A stretch of 64,000 nucleotides of DNA from Streptomyces sp. NBC_01481 (GCF_026339995.1 NZ_JAPEPT010000003.1:1-64000), one strand, 5' to 3'; shown: positions 9,004 to 17,587, counted from the first letter of the stretch. Program-made: numbers and translations. The notes: generated by a model not told the origin, from the letters alone.

Positions 9004-9690
9004 ATGACCCGGGTGCTCGTGGTCGACGACGAGCCGCAGATCGTACGCGCCCTCGTGATCAACCTGAAGGCGCGCAAGTACGAAGTGGACGCGGCTCCCG
9101 ACGGTGCGACAGCCCTCGAGCTGGCCGCGGCCCACCACCCCGACGTGGTCGTACTCGACCTCGGGCTGCCCGACATGGACGGCGTCGAGGTGATCAAGGG
9201 CCTGCGCGGCTGGACCCGTGTCCCGATCCTGGTCCTCTCGGCCCGTCACACCTCCGACGAGAAGGTCGAGGCGCTGGACGCCGGGGCCGACGATTACGTC
9301 ACCAAGCCGTTCGGCATGGACGAGTTGCTGGCCCGGCTGCGGGCCGCGGTCCGCAGGGCCGAGCCGGTCGGCGGCGGGGAGGACGACCTGGTGATCGTCG
9401 AGACGGACGGCTTCACCGTCGATCTCGCGGCGAAGAAGGTCCACCGGGACGGGCGCGATGTGCGGCTCACCCCTACCGAATGGCATCTGCTGGAGGTGCT
9501 CGTACGCAACACCGGCCGGCTGGTCAGCCAGAAGCAGCTGCTCCAGGAGGTCTGGGGCCCCTCCTACGGCACCGAGACGAACTATCTCCGGGTCTACATG
9601 GCGCAGCTGCGGCGCAAGCTGGAGAGGGACCCCTCGCACCCCGAACACTTCGTCACCGAGCCGGGTATGGGATACCGCTTCGAGCGCTGA
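9004..9690 (+). CDS. kdpE: KdpE, OmpR-family response regulator
   Basis: This 228-residue response regulator is the partner of KdpD. The receiver has VDDE (residues 7-10), phospho-acceptor Asp52 in VVVLDLGLP and Lys in TKPFG. The winged helix contains LTPTEWHLLEVL and ends EPGMGYRFER. ATG 9004 is chosen because GGAAAGG at 8988-8994 is a good ribosome site; a GTG at 8986 would lie on top of it. It lies 37 bases after kdpD and forms an operon with it. Confidence 0.94.
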   Translation: MTRVLVVDDEPQIVRALVINLKARKYEVDAAPDGATALELAAAHHPDVVVLDLGLPDMDGVEVIKGLRGWTRVPILVLSARHTSDEKVEALDAGADDYVTKPFGMDELLARLRAAVRRAEPVGGGEDDLVIVETDGFTVDLAAKKVHRDGRDVRLTPTEWHLLEVLVRNTGRLVSQKQLLQEVWGPSYGTETNYLRVYMAQLRRKLERDPSHPEHFVTEPGMGYRFER

Positions 9691-9711
9691 TTCGGTGTCG
9701 GTGATGGCCGG

Positions 9712-9726
9712 TAGGCTTGACGCATG
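9712..9726 (+). promoter_or_regulatory. -10 box for a leaderless OB-fold transcript
   Basis: TAGGCT at 9712-9717 ends 6 bases before the ATG at 9724. There is no ribosome site, so this is a leaderless promoter independent of kdpDE. Confidence 0.5.
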
Positions 9727-10131
9727 AGTGCCGTACCCCGTTCCGACAAGGCCGAGAAGCCGGCCGGCCGCTTCCGCCGCATGCTCGACCGACTGTCCAG
9801 CTCCCCGCAGGACCTCGAGTCCGAGGAGCTTCAGGAGGATGCGCAGGCATCGGGGTGTACCCGCATCGCGGAGTGCCACGACCGCCAGATAGTCCGGGTG
9901 ACTGGTACCTTGCGCACCGTCACCCTGCGTCCGCGGGCCGGCGTGCCCGCGCTGGAGGCGGAGCTCTTCGACGGTACGGCCCCGCTGGACGTCGTCTGGC
10001 TCGGCCGCAGGTCCATCGTGGGCATCGAACCGGGCCGCAGGCTCATCGCCTCGGGCCGGATCTCCATGAGCCACGGCCGCCGGGTGCTGTTCAACCCCAA
10101 ATATGAACTCCGACCGCTCGGACAGGAGTAG
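9724..10131 (+). CDS. OB-fold nucleic-acid-binding domain protein
   Basis: This is a 135-residue cytosolic protein whose residues about 45-130 form an OB fold similar to RecG-type and tRNA anticodon-type OB domains (RQIVRVTGTLRTVT; LDVVWLGRRSIVGIEPGRRL; ISMSHGRRVLFNPKYEL). It has no enzymatic domain. The small protein is conserved directly before a DUF3159 gene in actinobacteria and is separated from it here by only 3 bases, which suggests co-function. The ligand is unknown. Confidence 0.85.
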   Translation: MSAVPRSDKAEKPAGRFRRMLDRLSSSPQDLESEELQEDAQASGCTRIAECHDRQIVRVTGTLRTVTLRPRAGVPALEAELFDGTAPLDVVWLGRRSIVGIEPGRRLIASGRISMSHGRRVLFNPKYELRPLGQE

Positions 10132-10134
10132 CCG

Positions 10135-10872
10135 GTGACGTCTCTCGACAAGCCGACCACCAAGACGAACGACCAGCAGCAGGACAGCGACGCCAAAGCA
10201 ATCACGGAGGCGGCGCTGTTCGAGGCCTTCGGCGGCGTGCGCGGCATGGTGGAGACGGTCCTGCCCGGACTGCTGTTCGTCACGATCTTCACGGTCAACA
10301 AGAACCTGCACATCTCGGCGATCGCGGCGCTCGCCCTCTCGCTGCTGCTCGTCGCAGTCCGGCTGATCCGCAGGGACACCGTCAAGCACGCCTTCAGCGG
10401 CGTCTTCGGGGTGGCCTTCGGTGTCGTCTTCGCGATGATGACCGGCAATGCCAAGGACTTCTATCTGCCGGGCATGATCTACACCCTCGGCCTGGCCGCG
10501 GCGTACATCGTCACGACCATCGCGGGCGTCCCGCTGATCGGTCTGATCCTGGGTCCGGTCTTCAAGGAGAATCTCTCCTGGCGGACGCGGAATCCGGGCC
10601 GCAAGAAGGCGTACGCCAAGGCGAGCTGGGCGTGGGGGCTGATCCTGCTGGCCAAGTGCGCGATCCTCTTCCCGCTCTACTGGTGGGCCGACACCACCCA
10701 GCTCGGCTGGGTGCTGGTCGCTCTGAAGATCCCGCCGTTCCTGCTGGCCGTGTATCTGACCTGGGTCTTCCTGGCGAAGGCACCGCCGCCCATCGACGTC
10801 TTCGCGGAGATGGAGGCGGAGGAGCAGGCCGAGAAGGAGCGCAAGCGCGCCGCGGCCGCGCCCGAGGTGTAA
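10135..10872 (+). CDS. DUF3159 membrane protein
   Basis: This is a 245-residue integral membrane protein with about five helices between residues 40 and 215 and a charged C-terminus (EAEEQAEKERKR). DUF3159 proteins form a conserved actinobacterial family of unknown function; intracellular septation protein A is a remote structural analogue I considered. GTG 10135 comes 3 bases after the OB-fold gene and is translationally coupled to it. A 48-bp palindrome follows the gene. Confidence 0.88.
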   Translation: MTSLDKPTTKTNDQQQDSDAKAITEAALFEAFGGVRGMVETVLPGLLFVTIFTVNKNLHISAIAALALSLLLVAVRLIRRDTVKHAFSGVFGVAFGVVFAMMTGNAKDFYLPGMIYTLGLAAAYIVTTIAGVPLIGLILGPVFKENLSWRTRNPGRKKAYAKASWAWGLILLAKCAILFPLYWWADTTQLGWVLVALKIPPFLLAVYLTWVFLAKAPPPIDVFAEMEAEEQAEKERKRAAAAPEV

Positions 10873-10887
10873 TCCGCGAGCCTCGCA

Positions 10888-10935
10888 CGCAAGCGCCGGG
10901 CGGGCTCGGAATTCCGAGCCCGCCCGGCGCTTGCG
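10888..10935. terminator. 48-bp perfect palindrome, bidirectional terminator
   Basis: Positions 10888-10911 and 10912-10935 are exact reverse complements, centred on GGAATTCC. It lies between the convergent DUF3159 and trkA genes and can stop transcription from both sides. Confidence 0.85.
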
Positions 10936-10966
10936 TTCTGGGGTCCGGGGCGGCGCCCCGGAAGGG

Positions 10967-11635
10967 TCACGAGGCGCGTCGGACCGACAGCAGGTCTTCC
11001 AGCTGTTCCTCGCGCGCCTGCGCGGCCACGAACAGCAGCTCGTCGCCCGCCTCCAGCGTCTCCTCGGCGCCCGGCGTAAGCACCCGCGAGCCGCGGATGA
11101 TCGTGACCAGCGAGGTGTCCTCGGGCCAGGCCACATCGCTGACCTGCGTACCGGCCAGCGCAGACTCCGGCGGCAGGGTCAGCTCGACCAGGTTCGCGTC
11201 GCCGTGGCTGAAGCGCAGCAGCCGTACGAGATCGCCGACACTCACCGCCTCCTCCACCAGTGCCGACATCAGACGCGGCGTGGAGACCGCGACATCGACG
11301 CCCCATGACTCGTTGAAGAGCCACTCGTTCTTGGGGTTGTTGACGCGGGCGACCACCCTCGGCACCCCGTACTCGGTCTTCGCGAGCAGCGAGACGACCA
11401 GATTCACCTTGTCGTCGCCGGTCGCCGCGATCACGACGTTGCACCGCTGCAGCGCCGCCTCGTCCAGCGACGTGATCTCGCACGCGTCGGCAAGCAGCCA
11501 CTCCGCCTGCGGCACCCGCTCCACCGAGATGGCGGTCGGCGCCTTGTCGATCAGGAGCACTTCGTGCCCGTTCTCCAGCAGCTCACCCGCGATGGAACGG
11601 CCCACCGCACCGGCGCCCGCAATAGCGACCCGCAT
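10967..11635 (-). CDS. trkA: TrkA-type potassium channel regulatory subunit (second of pair)
   Basis: This 222-residue cytoplasmic protein pairs an N-terminal Rossmann RCK domain (GAGAVGRSIA, residues 7-16; LIDKAPTA) with a C-terminal TrkA-C domain (about residues 140-215). RCK subunits bind NAD(H) or ATP and gate a membrane potassium pore. The start overlaps the stop of the upstream trkA paralogue by ATGA. Such tandem pairs are called CeoB/CeoC in mycobacteria. No TrkH/TrkG pore gene is visible in the window, but an APC-type permease is adjacent and divergent. Confidence 0.9.
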   Translation of the reverse strand: MRVAIAGAGAVGRSIAGELLENGHEVLLIDKAPTAISVERVPQAEWLLADACEITSLDEAALQRCNVVIAATGDDKVNLVVSLLAKTEYGVPRVVARVNNPKNEWLFNESWGVDVAVSTPRLMSALVEEAVSVGDLVRLLRFSHGDANLVELTLPPESALAGTQVSDVAWPEDTSLVTIIRGSRVLTPGAEETLEAGDELLFVAAQAREEQLEDLLSVRRAS

Positions 11636-12303
11636 CAGTGACCGCCCTCCTCAGGGCCCTCGGCGAACGCCGCCTCGACCTTCTCGGTCTCGTCCGTACG
11701 CATCATCACGTGGACCAGATCGCCCTCCTGCAGAACCGTCTGCGACGTCGGCAGGACGGCCTCGCCCAGCCGGGTGAGGAAGGCGACGCGTACGCCCGTC
11801 TCCTCCTGCAGCTTGCTGACCTTGTGGCCGACCCAGGAGGCCGACGTGTGCACCTCGGCGAGCTGCACACCGCCGCTCGGGTCGCGCCACAGCGGCTCCG
11901 CGCCGGACGGCAGCAGCCGCCGCAGCATCTGGTCGGCGGTCCAGCGGACCGTGGCGACCGTCGGGATGCCGAGCCGCTGGTAGACCTCGGCGCGCCGGGG
12001 GTCGTAGATACGGGCCGCGACGTTCTCGATGCCGAACATCTCGCGGGCGACCCGCGCGGCGATGATGTTGGAGTTGTCGCCGCTGCTGACCGCTGCGAAG
12101 GCGCCGGCTTCCTCGATACCCGCTTCACGCAGGGTGTCCTGGTCGAAACCGACTCCGGTGACGCGGCGGCCGCCGAACCCGGAGCCCAAGCGGCGGAAGG
12201 CCGTGGGGTCCTGGTCGACGACGGCGACCGTGTGCCCCTGCTGCTCCAGGGTCTGCGCGAGAGCGGATCCCACTCGCCCGCATCCCATGATGACGATGTG
12301 CAC
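11635..12303 (-). CDS. trkA: TrkA-type potassium channel regulatory subunit (first of pair)
   Basis: This 222-residue protein has the same architecture as its downstream neighbour. The Rossmann RCK domain starts with the nucleotide-binding MGCGRVGSALA (residues 6-16) and VVDQDPTAF. The TrkA-C domain covers about residues 135-215. The two copies are clearly different in sequence, as expected for a heteromeric ring rather than a recent duplication. It is divergent from the KimA-like permease, with 184 bases between them. Confidence 0.9.
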   Translation of the reverse strand: MHIVIMGCGRVGSALAQTLEQQGHTVAVVDQDPTAFRRLGSGFGGRRVTGVGFDQDTLREAGIEEAGAFAAVSSGDNSNIIAARVAREMFGIENVAARIYDPRRAEVYQRLGIPTVATVRWTADQMLRRLLPSGAEPLWRDPSGGVQLAEVHTSASWVGHKVSKLQEETGVRVAFLTRLGEAVLPTSQTVLQEGDLVHVMMRTDETEKVEAAFAEGPEEGGH

Positions 12304-12332
12304 GACCGTCCTTCCGGCTGTCCATGGTCCTG

Positions 12333-12360
12333 CTGAGACCTAACAGGGTCAGGGTCTCAG
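12333..12360. promoter_or_regulatory. Inverted repeat between trkA and permease genes
   Basis: CTGAGACC at 12333-12340 and GGTCTCAG at 12353-12360 form an 8-bp inverted repeat spaced by 12 bases in the divergent promoter region. It is a candidate operator for shared control; the regulator is unknown. Confidence 0.4.
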
Positions 12361-12474
12361 ACCGCGGCCCAAGCTACACACGCGCGGTCCGCCCAGGGAC
12401 CCCTTGTGCGGCGGAGCGAGAGATTCCGCTGCGGAGAGAGGTGAGGTGGGTGGGCCTGGCGCATATCGAACGCT

Positions 12475-12490
12475 TACGATCCTCTGCGTG
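12475..12490 (+). promoter_or_regulatory. -10 box for a leaderless permease transcript
   Basis: TACGAT at 12475-12480 ends 7 bases before GTG 12488, and no ribosome site is present. Confidence 0.55.
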
Positions 12491-14536
12491 TCCAAACTGA
12501 CCGACCTCCCCAAACGGATCCTGATCGGAAGGGCGCTGCGCAGCGACAGGCTGGGAGAAACGCTCCTGCCCAAGCGCATCGCACTTCCCGTCTTCGCCTC
12601 CGACCCGCTGTCCTCGGTGGCGTACGCACCAGGAGAAGTCCTTCTGGTGCTCTCCATCGCGGGTGTGTCGGCCTATCACTTCAGCCCGTGGATCGCCGCG
12701 GCCGTCGTGGTGCTGATGTTCACGGTGGTGGCCTCCTACCGTCAGAACGTCCACGCCTACCCGAGCGGCGGCGGCGACTACGAGGTCGCCAACACCAACC
12801 TCGGCCCCAGGGCCGGCCTCACCGTCGCCAGCGCGCTGCTCGTCGACTACGTCCTCACCGTGGCCGTGTCGATCGCCTCCGGCGTGGAGAACCTGGGCTC
12901 CGCGGTCCCCTTCGTGGTCGAGAACAAGGTCCTCTGCGCCATCGCGACGATCATCCTCCTCACGCTGATGAATCTGCGGGGCGTGAAGGAGTCGGGCAAG
13001 CTCTTCGCCATCCCGACGTACGTCTTCGTCGCAGGCGTCTTCATCATGATCGCGTGGGGTGCCTTCAGGGGCTTCGTCCTCGACGAGACCATGAAGGCCC
13101 CGACCGCCGACTTCACGATCAAGCCCGAGGAGCAGGGACTCGCGGGCTTCGCGCTGGTCTTCCTGCTGCTGCGAGCCTTCTCCTCCGGCTGTGCCGCGCT
13201 CACCGGCGTCGAGGCGATCAGCAACGGCGTCCCCGCCTTCCGCAAGCCCAAGAGCAAGAACGCCGCGACCACCCTGGCCCTCATGGGCGGCCTGGCCGTC
13301 ACCATGTTCTGCGGCATCATCGGCCTGGCCATGGCCACCGACGTGAAGATGGCCGAGACGCCCGCCGACGACCTCTTGCAGGGAGGCACGCCGGTCGGCG
13401 CCGACTACGTCCAGAACCCGGTGATCTCCCAGGTCGCGGCCGCCGTCTTCGGTGACGGCACCTTCTTCTTCGTACTGCTCGCCGCGGCCACCGCGCTGGT
13501 TCTCTTCCTGGCCGCCAACACCGCGTACAACGGTTTCCCGCTGCTCGGCTCGATCCTCGCGCAGGACCGCTATCTGCCCCGCCAACTGCACACGCGAGGC
13601 GACCGGCTCGCCTTCTCCAACGGCATCGTGCTGCTGGCCGGTGCGGCCATCCTGCTGGTCTGGATCTACGGGGCGGACTCGACGAAGCTGATCCAGCTCT
13701 ACATCGTCGGCGTCTTCGTCTCCTTCACGCTCAGCCAGACCGGCATGGTGCGGCACTGGAACCGCCATCTGCGGACCGAGAAGAACCAGGCCAAGCGCCG
13801 GCACATGATCCGCTCCAGGGCGATCAACACCTTCGGTGCCTTCTTCACCGGTCTCGTGCTGGTCGTCGTCCTCGCCACCAAGTTCACGCACGGCGCGTGG
13901 GTGGCGTTGCTCGGCATGGTGATCTTCTACGGGACGATGTCCGCGATCCGTAAGCACTACGACCGGGTCGCCGAGGAGATCGCCGCCGAGGAGGAGCGTC
14001 CCGACGACTATGTGCGCCCCTCGCGCGTGCACTCCATCGTGCTGGTCTCCAAGATCCACAAGCCGACGCTGCGCGCCCTCGCGTACGCCAAGCTGATGCG
14101 TTCCGACCGGCTCGAAGCGCTCAGCATCAGCGTCGACGCGGCCGAGACCAAGGCGCTCAGGGACGAGTGGGAGCGGCGTGGCATCAATGTGCCGCTGAAG
14201 ATCCTCGACTCCCCGTACCGCGAGATCACCCGGCCGGTCATCGACTACGTGAAGGGGCTGCGGCGCGAAAGCCCGCGGGACGTGGTCAGCGTCATCATCC
14301 CCGAGTACGTGGTGGGGCACTGGTACGAGCATCTGCTGCACAACCAGAGCGCCCTGCGGCTCAAGGGGCGGCTGCTGTTCACGCCCGGCGTGATGGTGAC
14401 CTCGGTGCCGTATCAGCTGGTGTCCTCCGAGGCCGCGAAGCTGCGGGCGAGGAAGCGCCAGGAATGGAACGCGCCCGGCTCTGTGCGGCGCGGACCCGTG
14501 GACCAGCGCCCCAAGGAGCCCACCGGCAAGGGCTGA
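12488..14536 (+). CDS. APC-superfamily permease, KimA-like potassium importer
   Basis: This is a 682-residue membrane protein with about 12 helices in the first 480 residues and a cytoplasmic C-terminal domain of about 200 residues. The N-terminal FASDPLSSVAYAPGE (about residues 37-51) resembles the KimA signature. SGGGDYEVA and VEAISNGVPAF are also typical of the APC fold. KimA-type proteins are high-affinity proton-coupled potassium importers with a regulatory C-terminal domain. The position opposite the TrkA pair and near kdpDE supports a potassium role, but amino-acid transport cannot be excluded. The GTG start is fixed by the -10 box just upstream. Confidence 0.82.
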   Translation: MSKLTDLPKRILIGRALRSDRLGETLLPKRIALPVFASDPLSSVAYAPGEVLLVLSIAGVSAYHFSPWIAAAVVVLMFTVVASYRQNVHAYPSGGGDYEVANTNLGPRAGLTVASALLVDYVLTVAVSIASGVENLGSAVPFVVENKVLCAIATIILLTLMNLRGVKESGKLFAIPTYVFVAGVFIMIAWGAFRGFVLDETMKAPTADFTIKPEEQGLAGFALVFLLLRAFSSGCAALTGVEAISNGVPAFRKPKSKNAATTLALMGGLAVTMFCGIIGLAMATDVKMAETPADDLLQGGTPVGADYVQNPVISQVAAAVFGDGTFFFVLLAAATALVLFLAANTAYNGFPLLGSILAQDRYLPRQLHTRGDRLAFSNGIVLLAGAAILLVWIYGADSTKLIQLYIVGVFVSFTLSQTGMVRHWNRHLRTEKNQAKRRHMIRSRAINTFGAFFTGLVLVVVLATKFTHGAWVALLGMVIFYGTMSAIRKHYDRVAEEIAAEEERPDDYVRPSRVHSIVLVSKIHKPTLRALAYAKLMRSDRLEALSISVDAAETKALRDEWERRGINVPLKILDSPYREITRPVIDYVKGLRRESPRDVVSVIIPEYVVGHWYEHLLHNQSALRLKGRLLFTPGVMVTSVPYQLVSSEAAKLRARKRQEWNAPGSVRRGPVDQRPKEPTGKG

Positions 14537-14561
14537 GGGGTCCGCGCACCCACGTAGACTG

Positions 14562-14595
14562 GGGGGCTGCCGTCCGCACACGGACGGCAGCCCCC
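14562..14595 (+). terminator. Strong 15-bp hairpin between permease and methyltransferase genes
   Basis: GGGGGCTGCCGTCCG at 14562-14576 pairs perfectly with its complement at 14581-14595 around a 4-base loop. It ends 22 bases before the methyltransferase ATG. A TAGACT box at 14555-14560 lies just upstream, so the hairpin could alternatively form the very 5' end of the methyltransferase mRNA. Confidence 0.7.
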
Positions 14596-14617
14596 TCATC
14601 CCTGGAGTCACCCCGTC

Positions 14618-15946
14618 ATGCAGAACGCATCCGAGTCGTCGCTGGTCGGGGAGGAGTACGAGGTCGAGGTGGGCCCCGTCGCACACGGCGGCCACTGCAT
14701 CGCCCGCACCGAGGAGGGGCGGGTGCTCTTCGTACGGCACACGCTGCCCGGTGAGAAGATCGTCGCCCGTATCACCGAGGGCGAAGAGGACTCCCGCTTC
14801 CTGCGGGCCGACGCCGTACGGATCATCGAGGCGTCCAAGGACCGCGTCGAGGCTCCCTGCCCCTACTCGGGTCCGGGCAACTGCGGCGGCTGCGACTGGC
14901 AGCACGCCAAGCCGGGCGCACAGCGGCGGTTCAAGGGCGAGGTGATCGCCGAGCAGCTGCAGCGGCTCGCGGGCCTCACTCCCGAGGAAGCTGGCTGGGA
15001 CGGCACGGTCATGCCGGCGCCGGGGGACAAGCTGCCCCCGGGCGAGGTGCCCGCCTGGCGCACGCGCGTGCAGTACGCGATCGACACGGAGGGCCGGGCG
15101 GGCCTGCGCAAGCACCGCTCGCACGACGTTCAGCCGATCGACCACTGCATGATCGCCGCGCCCGGCGTTACCGAGCTGGGCATCGAGAAGCAGGACTGGC
15201 CGCAGATGGCCACGGTCGAGGCGATCGCGGCGACGGGTTCGAACGACCGCCAGGTCATCCTCACCCCGCGCCAGGGCGGCCGGCTGCCGCTGGTCGAACT
15301 CGACAAGCCGGTCTCGGTGTTGCGGGTCGAGGAGTACGACGGCGGAGTGCACCGGGTGCACGGCCGCGCCTTCGTGAGGGAGCGGGCCGACGACCGGACG
15401 TACCGCGTCGGCATGGGCGGCTTCTGGCAGGTCCACCCGCAGGCCGCGGACATCCTGGTCAAGGCCGTGATGCAGGGGCTGCTGCCGCGCAAGGGAGACA
15501 TGGCGCTCGATCTGTACTGCGGCGTGGGCCTGTTCGCGGGCGCGATCGCCGACCGGGTGGGCGAGAAGGGCGCGGTACTCGGCATCGAATCGACCAAGCG
15601 CGCCGTCGAGGACGCCCGCCACAACCTCCAGGACTTCGAGCGCGTACGCATCGAACACGGCAAGGTCGACCAGGTCCTGCCGCGCACCAAGATCACCGAG
15701 GTGGACCTGATCGTCCTCGACCCGCCGCGCGCGGGGGCGGGCAAGCAGACGGTGAACCACCTGGCGGGCCTCGGAGCCCGGCGCATCGCGTACGTGGCCT
15801 GCGACCCGGCGGCACTGGCGCGGGACTTGGCGTACTTCGGGGACGCGGGCTACAAGCCGCGGACGCTGCGGGCGTTCGACCTGTTTCCGATGACGCATCA
15901 CGTGGAGTGCGTGGCGATCCTGGAGCCTGCGGCGAAGGGGGCCTGA
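14618..15946 (+). CDS. TrmA/RlmD-family RNA uracil-5 methyltransferase
   Basis: This 442-residue SAM-dependent enzyme methylates C5 of a uridine in rRNA or tRNA. The N-terminal TRAM domain spans about residues 12-70. Cysteines at 81, 89 and 92 (CPYSGPGNCGGC) plus a later Cys in DHCMI match the iron-sulfur site of RlmD/RumA. The methyltransferase domain has DLYCGVGLFAG, LIVLDPPRAG, the catalytic Cys in YVACDP and the general-base Glu in HHVECVAIL. The substrate (23S rRNA or tRNA) cannot be told from sequence. The start has a CTGGAG ribosome site. Confidence 0.92.
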   Translation: MQNASESSLVGEEYEVEVGPVAHGGHCIARTEEGRVLFVRHTLPGEKIVARITEGEEDSRFLRADAVRIIEASKDRVEAPCPYSGPGNCGGCDWQHAKPGAQRRFKGEVIAEQLQRLAGLTPEEAGWDGTVMPAPGDKLPPGEVPAWRTRVQYAIDTEGRAGLRKHRSHDVQPIDHCMIAAPGVTELGIEKQDWPQMATVEAIAATGSNDRQVILTPRQGGRLPLVELDKPVSVLRVEEYDGGVHRVHGRAFVRERADDRTYRVGMGGFWQVHPQAADILVKAVMQGLLPRKGDMALDLYCGVGLFAGAIADRVGEKGAVLGIESTKRAVEDARHNLQDFERVRIEHGKVDQVLPRTKITEVDLIVLDPPRAGAGKQTVNHLAGLGARRIAYVACDPAALARDLAYFGDAGYKPRTLRAFDLFPMTHHVECVAILEPAAKGA

Positions 15947-15974
15947 CCTGCGGCTCCTTCGCGTGCGATCGGGC

Positions 15975-16019
15975 AGGTCGCCTGGGGCACCGACGGGTCG
16001 CGGTCGGTGAAGGCGACCT
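15975..16019 (+). terminator. Two-tier hairpin after methyltransferase gene
   Basis: AGGTCGCC at 15975-15982 pairs with GGCGACCT at 16012-16019. Inside it, ACCGAC at 15989-15994 pairs with GTCGGT at 16003-16008. This is a likely terminator 28 bases after the stop codon. Confidence 0.6.
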
Positions 16020-16128
16020 CACCGTCCTGGTCTAGCAGCGCTACCAGCCTCGGTGCGGCCTGATTTGACGCACCGTCAGGTGCACTCGCCGGAGCCGGCC
16101 GACCCGGGCCGACCCTCTGGACCAGCGT

Positions 16129-16350
16129 TCACATCTCGATGCGAGGCTGCCCGCTCATCGCGCTGAGGCCACCGTCGACCGGAACCTGAGCGCCGGTCAT
16201 GCAGCGCGCGTCGGAGCACGCGAGGAAGGCGACGACACCCGCGATCTCCTCGGCTTCGGCGACGCGGTCGAAGGGGATCACCGCCATGGCGCGCGTGAGG
16301 TTGACCACCGCGCCTTCGGCGGTGTTGTAGTCGACCAAACGCCCGCCGAG
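16129..16350 (-). pseudogene. Remnant of a short-chain dehydrogenase/reductase
   Basis: The last 73 codons of a minus-strand frame encode the end of a classical SDR. YNTAEGAVVNLTRAMAV is the active-site Tyr helix (YxxxK, with the Lys replaced by Glu). It is followed directly by the C-terminal piece with RVAEAEEIAGVVAFLA and VPVDGG. About 40 residues that normally lie between them, including the PG loop after the fifth strand, are missing, and the N-terminal Rossmann half is absent. It is decayed DNA and not a functional gene. Confidence 0.75.
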
Positions 16351-16666
16351 TACGCCCGCTCGTCCAGCGGCTCCGCCGCCGGGATCCTGCGATCGTCCTG
16401 ACGGCCGCGCGGTCATGGGCAGAGACACATCCTCACCGAGCCGGGCGGTAGTCGCAGCGGACGCACACGAGTTGGCTCGCTGTGGCGCGTGCCACAAGTT
16501 CCATGGGGAACTCGCGCGTTGGCGCCATCGACTTCTGCGAAGAGGCTGCGGCTCGCGGGAACGGTGAAGGCGGGGACAGGTGTGGGCGAGGGGGACCCGC
16601 TTCCATGGATCCCGGCGGGCGGGCCCGGATCCAAATCGTCCGAACCACACCGATGAGGAGAACTGA
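16351..16666. other. Intergenic stretch before the DJ-1 gene
   Basis: No gene is recognised in these 316 bases. TGGATCC at 16604-16610 and a downstream GGATCCA form an inverted repeat about 55 bases before the DJ-1 gene start and could be an operator. The rest is probably residue from the decayed dehydrogenase locus. Confidence 0.35.
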
Positions 16667-17407
16667 ATGAGCCTGAACCGAAGGGACTTGCTCCGGGCCT
16701 CGACCGCCCTCGGCGTCACCGGCGCGGTCGCGGGAGCCGCCGGACTCGGAGCCGGCCCGGCTGCCTCCGCGGCCGAGAGCAGCACCGCTGGGGGCGGGAA
16801 ACCCTTCAAGGTGCACATCGTCATGTTCGACGGGGTGGAGGAACTCGACTTCGCAGCGCCGTACGAGGTCTTCTCAGCCTCCCGCTTCTTCACGGACCGG
16901 GCGGTCGAGGTCCGCTATGTCACCGCCTCTCACCCCGGTTTCGTCCGCGCTGCGTACGGAACGCGAGTCCGCGTCGAGCACGGCTGGGCCCCGGACGAGG
17001 CCGACATCATCGTGGTGCCGGGCGGCGGCTACGCCCGCCGCGAGGACCCTGGGGTGTGGGCCGAGATCCGGCGGGGCACCCTTCCCCGCGCACTGGAAGC
17101 GGCGACCCGCCCAGGGCTCACCATCAGCGCACTGTGCACGGGCGTCATGCTGCTGTCCGCCGCCGGACTGACCCGAGGCCGGCCCTGTACCACTCACCAC
17201 AAGGCGCGCCCGGACCTGGAGCGGCAGGGCGGCGTGTTGAAGAACGCGCGTGTCGTGGACGACGGTGATCTGGTGACGGCCGGGGGCGTCACCTCGGGCC
17301 TGGAGCTCGCCCTGTGGCTGGTCCGCCGCGAACTGGGCCCCGACGCGGCGACGAGCGTCGAGACCATGCTGGAGTACGAGGCCCGCGGCACCGTGTGGTC
17401 CCGGTAG
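16667..17407 (+). CDS. Exported DJ-1/PfpI-family protein (Tat signal)
   Basis: This is a 246-residue protein. Residues 1-36 are a twin-arginine signal peptide (NRRDLLRAST, then a hydrophobic AVAGAAGLGAG stretch and an ASA-type cleavage site), so it is folded in the cytoplasm and exported. Residues 48-235 form a class I glutamine-amidotransferase-like DJ-1/PfpI domain with the nucleophile elbow SALCTG (Cys near residue 153) and the upstream acidic FDGVEELDFAAPYEV. This is the subgroup around isonitrile hydratase and AraC-type regulators. The reaction is unknown. The AGGAG ribosome site is clear. Confidence 0.85.
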   Translation: MSLNRRDLLRASTALGVTGAVAGAAGLGAGPAASAAESSTAGGGKPFKVHIVMFDGVEELDFAAPYEVFSASRFFTDRAVEVRYVTASHPGFVRAAYGTRVRVEHGWAPDEADIIVVPGGGYARREDPGVWAEIRRGTLPRALEAATRPGLTISALCTGVMLLSAAGLTRGRPCTTHHKARPDLERQGGVLKNARVVDDGDLVTAGGVTSGLELALWLVRRELGPDAATSVETMLEYEARGTVWSR

Positions 17408-17488
17408 GCGCGACCGCAGCGCGAGCCGGGCGCGTTGCTCGGCGGTCTCGTCAGGTCAGGGGCAGGTGGCACGTGCTGTCGCATACCC

Positions 17489-17533
17489 GACGCACATGAC
17501 GCATGTCTGACGCACATTCTGATGGTGCGTCAG
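17489..17533. repeat. Cluster of GACGCAC repeats with hairpin
   Basis: GACGCAC/T occurs three times in direct orientation (17489, 17498, 17509) and once inverted (17525-17531). The last two copies form CTGACGCAC-N9-GTGCGTCAG, a 9-bp hairpin. It may terminate the DJ-1 gene or be an orphan operator array. Confidence 0.5.
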
Positions 17534-17587
17534 CATTGTTGATGCGCAGGTCAGATGGGCTGCGGGGAGGCGGATCCCCGCTGCGGT

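Noticed and set aside
12374..15901. Very long minus-strand open frame (about 1175 codons) opposite the permease and methyltransferase genes
   Set aside because: It is antisense to two well-identified genes and has the repetitive Arg/Gly/Asp/His-rich composition of a GC-driven shadow frame.
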